Shown here piece after piece: positions 8,481 to 15,831 of a stretch of DNA of 64,000 nt (position 1 is the first letter of the stretch; the number at the start of each line of letters is the position of its first letter). This DNA is from Alphaproteobacteria bacterium. Lineage in GTDB: Bacteria > Pseudomonadota > Alphaproteobacteria > Acetobacterales > Acetobacteraceae. A program made the position numbers and the translations under genes. Location of the stretch: NCBI GenBank assembly GCA_017307285.1, contig JAFKFI010000049.1, positions 1-64,000 of the forward strand, read 5' to 3'. Under the pieces are notes generated by a model. The model searched no databases and was not told the origin of the DNA. It was given only the letters and a program-made list of their open reading frames with translations.

Positions 8481-11150
8481 ATGACCAAGTGGGTGTACAG
8501 CTTCGGCGCCGGCCATAACGAGGGCCGGGCGGACATGCGCGACCTGCTCGGGGGCAAGGGTGCCAATCTCGCCGAGATGGCCAGCATCGGCCTGCCGGTG
8601 CCGCCCGGCTTCACCATCACCACCGAGGTTTGCACCGCGTTCTACGACAACGACCGCAAATATCCCGCCGACCTCGACGAGCAAGTCCGCGCCGGGCTCA
8701 AGCTAATCGAGCAGGCGGTCGGCTTGCGCTTCGGCGACGCGGAAAAGCCGCTGCTGGTCTCGGTGCGCTCGGGTGCCCGCGTCTCCATGCCCGGCATGAT
8801 GGACACGGTGCTCAACCTCGGCCTCAACGACCGCACCGTGGCCGGTCTGGCCGAAGCCTCCAAGGACCCCCGCTTCGCCTGGGACAGCTATCGCCGCTTC
8901 ATCCAGATGTACGGCTCCGTCGTGCTCGGCGTCGATCACCACCGCTTCGAGGAGATCATCGACCACGCCAAGAACGAGGCCGGCGTCACCGAGGACACCG
9001 CCCTCACCGCCGAGGACTGGCAGCGCGTGGTGGACGGCTACAAGGACATGGTGCGGAACGAGACCGGCAAGCCGTTCCCGCAGGAGCCGGCCGAGCAACT
9101 CTGGGGCGCCATCGGCGCGGTGTTCGGCAGCTGGATGAACCCGCGCGCCATCACCTACCGGCGCCTGCACGACATCCCCGCCGAATGGGGCACCGCCGTC
9201 AGCGTGCAGGCGATGGTGTTCGGCAACATGGGCGATGACTGCGCCACCGGCGTCTGCTTCACCCGCGACCCCTCGACGGGCGAGAATCTGTTCTACGGCG
9301 AGTTCCTGGTGAACGCGCAGGGCGAGGACGTGGTGGCCGGCATCCGCACCCCGCAGCCGCTGTCCAAGGGCCGCGCCAAGCCCGGCGAGGTGTCGATGGA
9401 GGAGGTGCTGCCCAACGCCTACACCGAGCTCACGAAGGTGCGCGAAAAGCTCGAGCAGCACTACCACGACATGCAGGACATCGAGTTCACCGTGCAGCAG
9501 AACAAGCTGTACATGCTGCAAACCCGCAACGGCAAGCGCACCGCCGCCGCCTCCTTGCGGATCGCCGTCGAGATGGCGCGGGACGGGCTGATCGAGCAGG
9601 ACGAGGCGGTACGGCGGGTTAACCCGGCCTCGCTCGACCAGCTGCTCCACCCGACCCTGGACCCGAAGGCGCCGCGGACGGTGCTCGCCAAGGGTCTGCC
9701 GGCAAGTCCCGGAGCGGCCTCCGGCGCGGTGGTGTTCAACGCGGACGAGGCGGAGAGCCGGGCGGCCAAGGGGGAACCGGTGATCCTGGTCCGCATCGAG
9801 ACCAGCCCCGAGGACATCCACGGGATGCACGCCGCCCGCGGCATCCTCACCACGCGGGGCGGCATGACCAGCCATGCCGCCGTGGTGGCGCGCGGCATGG
9901 GCCGCCCCTGCGTCGCCGGCGCGGGCGGGCTCAACGTCGACTATAACGCGCAAACCCTCTCGGCCGGCGGCCGCACGGTGCGCGCGGGCGAGACCATCAC
10001 GCTCGACGGCGCCACCGGCGAGGTGTTCGTCGGCTCCGTCGCGATGATCGAGCCGGCGATGTCTGGCGATTTCGCGACCCTCATGGAATGGGCCGATCGC
10101 TCGCGTCGCCTCAAGGTGCGGGCCAACGCGGAAACCCCGCTCGACGCCGAGACCGCCAAGAAGTTCGGCGCCGAGGGCATCGGCCTTTGCCGCACCGAGC
10201 ACATGTTTTTCGACCCCGAGCGCATCGGCGCGGTGCGGCAGATGATCATGGCGAGCGACGAGCGCGGCCGGCGCGCCGCACTCGACAAGCTGCTGCCGTT
10301 CCAGCGCGAGGATTTCCGCCAGCTCTTCACCATCATGGCGGGGCTGCCCGTCACCGTCCGCCTGCTCGACCCGCCGCTGCACGAATTCCTGCCGCACAGC
10401 GACGCCGAGCTCACCGACGTGGCCGAGGCGCTCGGCACCGATATGGAGGCGATGCACCGGCGCATCGCCGAGCTCGCCGAGGCCAACCCGATGCTCGGGC
10501 ATCGCGGCTGCCGCCTCGGCGTCACCTTCCCCGAGATCTACGAGATGCAGGCCTGCGCCATCTTCGAGGGCGCGCTCGAGGTGGCGAAGGAGACCGGCAA
10601 CGCCCCCGTGCCCGAGATCATGATCCCGCTGGTCGGGATGCGACGCGAGCTGGAGATCACCCGCGCCCAGGTCGACAAGATGGCCAAGGAGGTGTTCGAG
10701 CGGGCCGGCCGCACCATCGAATACAGCGTCGGCACGATGATCGAGCTGCCGCGCGCCGCCCTCATCGCCGACCAGATCGCGGAGATTGCTGACTTCTTCT
10801 CCTTCGGCACCAACGATTTGACGCAGACGGTGTTCGGCCTGTCACGCGACGACGCCGGCAAGTTCCTGCCCACCTATGTCGAGCGCGGCATCCTGCCGAA
10901 GGACCCGTTCGTGTCGATCGACGTGGAGGGCGTGGGCGCGCTGGTGCGGATCGGCAGCGAGAAGGGGCGTGCCACCAAGAACGGTCTCAAGCTTGGCATT
11001 TGCGGCGAGCATGGCGGCGATCCGTCCTCGATCGCCTTCTGCGAGGAGACCGGGCTCGACTACGTCTCCTGTAGCCCATACCGTGTGCCGGTCGCCCGGC
11101 TCGCGGCGGCGCAGGCGGCGCTCGGCGTCGCCGCCGACCGCACCGCATGA
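8481..11150 (+). CDS. ppdK: Pyruvate, phosphate dikinase
   Basis: 889 residues, the usual bacterial length. The enzyme interconverts pyruvate + ATP + Pi and phosphoenolpyruvate + AMP + PPi. N-terminal nucleotide-binding domain: LLGGKGANLAEMASIGLPVP and VRSGARVSMPGMMDTVLNLG. Central phosphohistidine domain: LTTRGGMTSHAAVVARGMGR with the catalytic His. C-terminal PEP-binding barrel: GIGLCRTEHMFFDPERI, NPMLGHRGCRLG, EFFSFGTNDLTQ-like DFFSFGTNDLTQTVFG, and LGICGEHGGDP with the catalytic Cys. It lies 16 bases after glyS; glyQ-glyS-ppdK is a familiar order in Rhodospirillales. It probably supplies PEP for gluconeogenesis or replaces pyruvate kinase. Confidence 0.98.
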   Translation: MTKWVYSFGAGHNEGRADMRDLLGGKGANLAEMASIGLPVPPGFTITTEVCTAFYDNDRKYPADLDEQVRAGLKLIEQAVGLRFGDAEKPLLVSVRSGARVSMPGMMDTVLNLGLNDRTVAGLAEASKDPRFAWDSYRRFIQMYGSVVLGVDHHRFEEIIDHAKNEAGVTEDTALTAEDWQRVVDGYKDMVRNETGKPFPQEPAEQLWGAIGAVFGSWMNPRAITYRRLHDIPAEWGTAVSVQAMVFGNMGDDCATGVCFTRDPSTGENLFYGEFLVNAQGEDVVAGIRTPQPLSKGRAKPGEVSMEEVLPNAYTELTKVREKLEQHYHDMQDIEFTVQQNKLYMLQTRNGKRTAAASLRIAVEMARDGLIEQDEAVRRVNPASLDQLLHPTLDPKAPRTVLAKGLPASPGAASGAVVFNADEAESRAAKGEPVILVRIETSPEDIHGMHAARGILTTRGGMTSHAAVVARGMGRPCVAGAGGLNVDYNAQTLSAGGRTVRAGETITLDGATGEVFVGSVAMIEPAMSGDFATLMEWADRSRRLKVRANAETPLDAETAKKFGAEGIGLCRTEHMFFDPERIGAVRQMIMASDERGRRAALDKLLPFQREDFRQLFTIMAGLPVTVRLLDPPLHEFLPHSDAELTDVAEALGTDMEAMHRRIAELAEANPMLGHRGCRLGVTFPEIYEMQACAIFEGALEVAKETGNAPVPEIMIPLVGMRRELEITRAQVDKMAKEVFERAGRTIEYSVGTMIELPRAALIADQIAEIADFFSFGTNDLTQTVFGLSRDDAGKFLPTYVERGILPKDPFVSIDVEGVGALVRIGSEKGRATKNGLKLGICGEHGGDPSSIAFCEETGLDYVSCSPYRVPVARLAAAQAALGVAADRTA

Positions 11151-11161
11151 AGAGGCGCGAC

Positions 11162-11536
11162 ATGACGATGACCCGGCTTCGGCTCGCCTTCCTGGCCCTG
11201 GCCATCGGGTTCGCTCCGGGGCTCGCCAGTGCGCAGGTCAATCCGTTCAAGGGACGCGGGGCCGACCGGCTGAACAGCCAGGATGTTCAAATGCTAATGG
11301 ACGCAAGCAACCGGCTGCTCGCCGAACCGTCGCCCTCGGTCGGAGCTACCGAGAGCTGGAAGAACACCCGAAGCGGCGCCTCGGGCACCGTTCGTCTCGA
11401 GAGCACCACTCAGCTTCGCGACATGCCTTGCCGGGTGCTGATCTACCGCGGCAGGTCCAGCGCCGGGGCGGGGCCGCGAGACGCTACCCTCACGTGGTGC
11501 AGGGTGGCGGACGGCAGGTGGATGATCGCGCCTTGA
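11162..11536 (+). CDS. Small exported protein, RT0821/Lpp0805 surface-protein-like
   Basis: 124 residues from ATG 11162, which has AAGAGG six bases upstream. An ATG at 11147 overlapping the ppdK stop is possible but has no ribosome site. The N-terminus MTMTRLRLAFLALAIGFAPG, ending ASAQ, is a clear Sec signal peptide. The mature part has the pattern of the RT0821/Lpp0805 family of small surface proteins: LMDASNRLLAEPSPSVGATE, then WKNTRSGASGTVRL, CRVLIYRG and a final TWCRVADGRWMIA. Function in this family is unknown; a periplasmic or outer-membrane location is likely. It is probably expressed with ppdK. Confidence 0.65.
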   Translation: MTMTRLRLAFLALAIGFAPGLASAQVNPFKGRGADRLNSQDVQMLMDASNRLLAEPSPSVGATESWKNTRSGASGTVRLESTTQLRDMPCRVLIYRGRSSAGAGPRDATLTWCRVADGRWMIAP

Positions 11537-11634
11537 TGTAGGGCGGAACGAAAGGCCTAAACCGATCGGCCGATTGTTGCTGCCAGGCCGTAACGGCACA
11601 GTCGTTACGACTCTGACAGGGATCGGTGCCCACG

Positions 11635-13524
11635 ATGCCAAGGAAATCGCTCATCACGGACAGCACGACGACCGGGATCGTGCTCACCAGTGCTGTCTAT
11701 TCGCGCCGGGTCGCCGTGCAAGGCGGTGTGACTGTTGCAAATTCCAACCCCGGCGGCATCGGCCTCTACGGCGACAGCAGCGCGGACTGGACAATCACCA
11801 ATTTTGGCTCCGTCTCCGGCGACCTCGAGGGTCTGCGGCTCCTCTCGGGCGCGGTCGTCAATTACGGCTCGATTTCAGGTTCCCGTGTTGGAATCGACAT
11901 ATCGAGTAGCGGGCATGTCGGGGCGAGAATCGCCAACAACGGGCTGATCTCGGGTCTCTACGGCGTCCTGATCGCCAACTCCGTCTATGGCACGGGCGCC
12001 GTCTCTGCCCGGATCACCAATGACGGGACCATCTCAAGCGCCGGCTTGCATAGCGAAGCCGTCGAGATCAACGGGGGCGACATCACCGCCACGATCGCCA
12101 ATCATGGGTCGATCATCGGCGGCTTCCTCTCGGGCATCGACATCTCGGCCAGCGGCAACGCCTCCGCCAGGATCACCAATGATGACACGATAACAGGCGG
12201 AAAGGGCGGCAGCGGCGTTGCAATCGGAGGCGGTGGCTCCGTCGTCGCAACTGTCGTCAATCATGGAGCGATCACTGCCGCGGGTAGTGACGGCGGTGAT
12301 GCCGTCCACGTGCTGGGCGGCGGCGATGTGTCCGCCAGGATCGTAAACTATGGGACAATCGCAGCGCGCAACAACAGCGGAGTACGGGTCCTAGGCGCCG
12401 GTCACGTCAGCGTGGAACTCACGAACTACGGAACTATCACGAATACCGATGGCGGTCCGGGCCGAGCCGGGGTCTCCATCGGAGCGACTGCCTCGTCTGG
12501 AAACCTTGAGGCCTCGGTCGCAAATGATGGCTCGATCATGGGCTCGTTCTTCGGGGTTTCGTTCGCCTCCAGCGGCGCCGCCCAGGTTGTCAATCGCGGC
12601 GTCATATCCGGCCGAACGGGCATCGGGTTTACCGGAAATTACGGGGCGGCTACCGGCACAGTGACAAATTCCGGCACCATCGCCGGCACGAGCGGGACCG
12701 CGATCCAATTCGGCTCCGGGAACGAGCGGCTGATCGCCAATCCGGGCGCGGTATTCGTGGGCAGGATCGTCGGCGGGACCGGCACCACCACGTTGGAGCT
12801 CGAAAAGCGCGGCCCCGCCGAGGGGACGATCGGCGGCATCACGGCTTTTGGCCGCATCGAGGAAGACGCGAACGCGAGCTGGTCGCTCGTCGACAGCAAC
12901 AATCTTAGCCCCAGCGCCAGCATCGACCTTGGCAAGCACGCATTGCTGACCGTAGCGGGCACGCTCGACAGCGACGGCAATCTCGATCTGTCCGGCCAGG
13001 GCACGCTCAGCGTCACCGCCGCCGGCAGCATCGAGATTGGCTCCTCCGGCGCCCCGGCCACGGCGGGTACCATTCAGGTGGACAGCGGCGCCGCGCTCAC
13101 AGGCACTGGAACGATCAACGGCGCGTTCATCGATGATGGCACGATCAAGGTAACGGCAGGGGTTCTCACTCTTGACGGCGACGTCACCGGCTCGGGAATG
13201 CTGTTCATCGGTCCCGATGCCAGGCTGACCATCGCGGGAGCGGTCGGTGGTCCCGGCATAGGGTTCCTCGCGGGCGAGGACGAGACCTTGGCACTCGGCC
13301 GGCCGGATAGCGTGCTCTCGACCATCTCGGGGTTTGGCGCCGGCGATACGATCGACCTTCTCGGCATCGGCAAGGCGACCTCCGCGAACTTCGCCGCCGG
13401 CGTGCTACGGGTGACTTCGCCTGGCGGGCCGGTATCGCTGAACCTGGCCGGCAGCTACACCACCCAGAATTTCGTCCTGTCCTCAGACCACCACGGCGGA
13501 ACGAATATTGCTTGGCACGCCTGA
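11635..13524 (+). CDS. Beta-helix repeat protein, probably type I secreted
   Basis: About 629 residues from ATG 11635; GTG 11626 in frame is an alternative, and AGGGA at 11618-11622 suits neither perfectly. Residues 20-390 are a run of degenerate repeats of roughly 28-30 residues built on units such as ARITNDGTISS, ATIANHGSIIGG, ATVVNHGAITAA, ARIVNYGTIAA and VELTNYGTITN, the mark of a right-handed parallel beta-helix. Two later modules (LLTVAGTLDSDGNLDLSGQG; SGFGAGDTIDLLGI) and the ending NFVLSSDHHGGTNIAW resemble C-termini of RTX/VCBS-type exoproteins. There is no N-terminal signal peptide, which fits C-terminal, type I secretion. Likely an adhesin-like or matrix surface protein. No ABC exporter genes lie nearby. 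Confidence 0.65.
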   Translation: MPRKSLITDSTTTGIVLTSAVYSRRVAVQGGVTVANSNPGGIGLYGDSSADWTITNFGSVSGDLEGLRLLSGAVVNYGSISGSRVGIDISSSGHVGARIANNGLISGLYGVLIANSVYGTGAVSARITNDGTISSAGLHSEAVEINGGDITATIANHGSIIGGFLSGIDISASGNASARITNDDTITGGKGGSGVAIGGGGSVVATVVNHGAITAAGSDGGDAVHVLGGGDVSARIVNYGTIAARNNSGVRVLGAGHVSVELTNYGTITNTDGGPGRAGVSIGATASSGNLEASVANDGSIMGSFFGVSFASSGAAQVVNRGVISGRTGIGFTGNYGAATGTVTNSGTIAGTSGTAIQFGSGNERLIANPGAVFVGRIVGGTGTTTLELEKRGPAEGTIGGITAFGRIEEDANASWSLVDSNNLSPSASIDLGKHALLTVAGTLDSDGNLDLSGQGTLSVTAAGSIEIGSSGAPATAGTIQVDSGAALTGTGTINGAFIDDGTIKVTAGVLTLDGDVTGSGMLFIGPDARLTIAGAVGGPGIGFLAGEDETLALGRPDSVLSTISGFGAGDTIDLLGIGKATSANFAAGVLRVTSPGGPVSLNLAGSYTTQNFVLSSDHHGGTNIAWHA

Positions 13525-13530
13525 TCTCGG

Positions 13531-13558
13531 CGCCGCCCGGGACTGATCCCGGGCGGCG
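13531..13558. terminator. Strong hairpin between convergent genes
   Basis: Perfect 12-base-pair stem (13531-13542 with 13547-13558) around a four-base loop CTGA, lying in the 42-base gap between the beta-helix gene and the opposite-strand LivJ-like gene. Its position suits a bidirectional terminator, although there is no strong T tract on either side. Confidence 0.6.
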
Positions 13559-13566
13559 GTGTCAGC

Positions 13567-14685
13567 CTACATCTGCGCGTAGCTGCCGTTCTTCCAGACG
13601 TAGAACACGTAGTCGGACGAGGTGATGTCGCCCTTCTTGTCGAAGCTGATTGGGCCGAGCACCGTCTGCCACGGGCCGTCCGCCTTCATCACTTCGGCGA
13701 CCTTCTTGGGGTCCGTGGTGCCCGCCTTCTTCGCGGCCTCCGCCCAGATCTGGATGGCGGCATAGGTGTAGAGCACGTAACCCTCGGGATCGATCTTCTT
13801 GGCCTTGAACTCGGCGACCACGTTCGCCGCCGTCGGGCGCTTCCTGGGGTCGGCGGGGAAGGTCATCATGGTACCGGCCCCGGCGTCGCCGGCGATCTGC
13901 CAGAACTCGTTCGTCACCAGCGCGTCGCCGCCGACCAGGGTGGCCTTCATCCCCTGCTCCTTGGCCTGGCGGATGATCAGCCCGGCCTCGGTATGATAGC
14001 CGCCGACGTAGATCACCGTCACACCCGCCGCCTTCAGCCGGCTGACCAGCGCGGAATAGTCGCGCTCGCCCGGCGTGTAGGCCGCCTCCATCGTCGGCTT
14101 CACGCCGGCCGCTTCGAGCGCCTTTGCGGTCTCGTCGGCGAGCCCCTTTCCGTAGGCGGAGTTGTCGTTGAGGATGGCGATCTTGTCGCCCTTGAAGTGC
14201 TCGGCGAGGTACTTGCCGGCGACCTTGCCCTGCTGGTCATCGCGGCCGCAGACGCGGAACGTGTTCCAGCTGCCCTCGTCCGTGTATTTCGGATTGGTCG
14301 AGGCGGGCGAGATCTGCAGGATGCCCTCGTCCGCATAGACCTTGCTGGCGGGAATCGAGCTGCCCGAGCAGAAGTGCCCGGCGACCATCTTCACGCCCTT
14401 GCTGGCGAGGTCGTTCGCCACCGACACCGCTTGGCGCGGGTCGCAGGCGTCGTCGCCGATGTCGAGCACGAGTTGCTTGCCGAGCACGCCGCCCGCCTTG
14501 TTGATGTCGGCCACCGCCTGCTCCGCGCCCTCCTTCATCTGCTGGCCGAAGGCCGCGTATTGGCCGGTCATCGGCCCGGCGGTGGCGATGTGGATTTGCG
14601 CCTGCGCCGCGGTCGCGCCCAGCATCGGCGCAACCAAGGCCAGCGCGGCCGAGGCAGCGGCGCCCAACAGAATCCGTCTCAGCAT
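13567..14685 (-). CDS. Branched-chain amino acid-type ABC substrate-binding protein
   Basis: 372 residues, family-typical. The N-terminus MLRRILLGAAASAALALVAP, ending AQAQ, is a Sec signal peptide. The mature protein starts IHIATAGPMTGQYAAFGQQM and continues EGAEQAVADINKAGGVLGKQ, VAGHFCSGSSIPASKVYADE, ISPASTNPKYTD and VIYVGGYHTEAGLIIRQAKE. These are the Leu/Ile/Val-binding (LivJ/LivK, Peripla_BP_6) signatures, including the SS and S-T contacts for the amino-acid backbone. It captures its ligand in the periplasm for a LivHMGF-type permease. No permease genes are adjacent; a complete liv cluster of its own lies at 43-48 kb, so this is an orphan binding protein. Confidence 0.93.
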   Translation of the reverse strand: MLRRILLGAAASAALALVAPMLGATAAQAQIHIATAGPMTGQYAAFGQQMKEGAEQAVADINKAGGVLGKQLVLDIGDDACDPRQAVSVANDLASKGVKMVAGHFCSGSSIPASKVYADEGILQISPASTNPKYTDEGSWNTFRVCGRDDQQGKVAGKYLAEHFKGDKIAILNDNSAYGKGLADETAKALEAAGVKPTMEAAYTPGERDYSALVSRLKAAGVTVIYVGGYHTEAGLIIRQAKEQGMKATLVGGDALVTNEFWQIAGDAGAGTMMTFPADPRKRPTAANVVAEFKAKKIDPEGYVLYTYAAIQIWAEAAKKAGTTDPKKVAEVMKADGPWQTVLGPISFDKKGDITSSDYVFYVWKNGSYAQM

Positions 14686-14751
14686 GTGCCCTTCCCCGTT
14701 CTCAGGACGTTGCGCGCTTCGTGTTCCGTTCCGGCGCGACCGGCGCGGACT

Positions 14752-15432
14752 CTATGCCGTTCCGCCATCGCGTGGGAAGGCTCGCTCGCCGGTCAGCGGC
14801 ACGAAGGAGACCCCAAGCACGGTCCTGCGCGTTACCGCGCCGTCTGCCTCCTTGCGCAGAAGCACGAGACTCTGCTCGCCCCACGGCTCGCCCACCGGGA
14901 TCGCCATGCGCCCGCCCGGCCGCAGCTGCGCGACGAGGTCCGGCGGGATCGAGGGCGCCGCGGCGGTGACGATGATCGCGTCGAACGGCGCCTCCTCCGG
15001 CCAGCCGAGCGCGCCGTCCCCAGTGCGCAGATGCACCCGCCCGTAGCCCTCTCGCGCCAAGGCAAGACGCGCCCGCTCGGCGAGCTCAGGCACGATCTCG
15101 ACGGAAAACACCTTCTCCGCCAACTCCGCCAGGACCGCCGCCTGGTATCCCGAGCCGGTGCCGACCTCCAGCACGCGATGCTCGGGCGCAAGCTCCAGCA
15201 GATCGGTCATCAGCGCCACCACGAAGGGCTGCGAGATCGTCTGGCCGTGGCCGATCGACAGCGGCCGGTTGAGCCAAGCCGATCTCTCCTCCACTTCCGG
15301 GACGAAGCCAGCACGCCTGACCCTCCGAAGCGCGGCGAGGACCTCGGTGCCGAGCGCCTCGCGCCCCGTGCAGCGCGCGGTCTCCCTTGCATCCTGCTCG
15401 ATCTCCCCGATCATCGCCTCGCGTGGGTCCAC
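14752..15432 (-). CDS. pcm: Protein-L-isoaspartate O-methyltransferase
   Basis: 226 residues, the usual PCMT size. Motif I is HRVLEVGTGSGYQAAVLAEL at about residues 84-103. The family-specific upstream segment NRPLSIGHGQTISQPFVVAL, which shapes the isoaspartyl site, is present, and so are VFSVEIVPELAERAR, FDAIIVTAAAPSIPPDLVAQ and LRPGGRMAIPVG. The enzyme methylates isoaspartyl residues in aged proteins with SAM to start their repair, in the cytosol or periplasm. It follows the small lipoprotein gene by four bases on the same strand and precedes the orphan binding protein gene by several dozen bases, where no function links them. Confidence 0.95.
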   Translation of the reverse strand: MDPREAMIGEIEQDARETARCTGREALGTEVLAALRRVRRAGFVPEVEERSAWLNRPLSIGHGQTISQPFVVALMTDLLELAPEHRVLEVGTGSGYQAAVLAELAEKVFSVEIVPELAERARLALAREGYGRVHLRTGDGALGWPEEAPFDAIIVTAAAPSIPPDLVAQLRPGGRMAIPVGEPWGEQSLVLLRKEADGAVTRRTVLGVSFVPLTGERAFPRDGGTA

Positions 15433-15436
15433 GGTG

Positions 15437-15703
15437 TCAGTCCTCCAGCTTGTAGCCCTTCCCTTCCATGCACTTGCGCGTCTGGATCCGCCGCTCGATG
15501 GGCAGCGAGATCGGATAGGTCAGCCACAGGATCCCGCTCGCCATCACGCGCCGGTGTGCCTCCTTCGCGCCGGATTCCTGGCAAGCGCCAAGGTCCTTCT
15601 GGTATTGCGCCGACCCATGATCGGCGCGCATCGGCGGATCATAGGCGCAACCGGCCAGCACGAGGCCGAATGCCAAGGTGCCCAAACCGATGCGTGCCGA
15701 CAT
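15437..15703 (-). CDS. Small lipoprotein of unknown function
   Basis: 88 residues. The N-terminus MSARIGLGTLAFGLVLAGCA has a lipobox LAGC with Cys19, so it is likely a lipid-anchored envelope protein. The mature part has two further cysteines (GACQES and TRKCMEGKGYKLED) that could form a disulfide. The ending CMxGKGY is seen in several small alphaproteobacterial lipoproteins of unknown role. Its stop is four bases ahead of pcm, so the two are probably co-transcribed. The divergent space to the large lipoprotein gene contains a small inverted repeat (GGTCCG at 15720-15725, CGGACC at 15731-15736) that might be an operator. Confidence 0.65.
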   Translation of the reverse strand: MSARIGLGTLAFGLVLAGCAYDPPMRADHGSAQYQKDLGACQESGAKEAHRRVMASGILWLTYPISLPIERRIQTRKCMEGKGYKLED

Positions 15704-15831
15704 GAACGCTCCTAAGTGTGGTCCGATCCACGGACCGGAGTAGGATACCGCCGGCCGGCTGGCCAGCCGCCTCGATCCGCAAGGCCGTTCTCCGTCGTGG
15801 ATCGTTCCAAGAGCCCGTTCCCGGAGGTGCG

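Noticed and set aside
8703..10502. A 599-codon frame antisense to ppdK
   Set aside because: The plus strand encodes an unmistakable pyruvate phosphate dikinase; the other is composition only.
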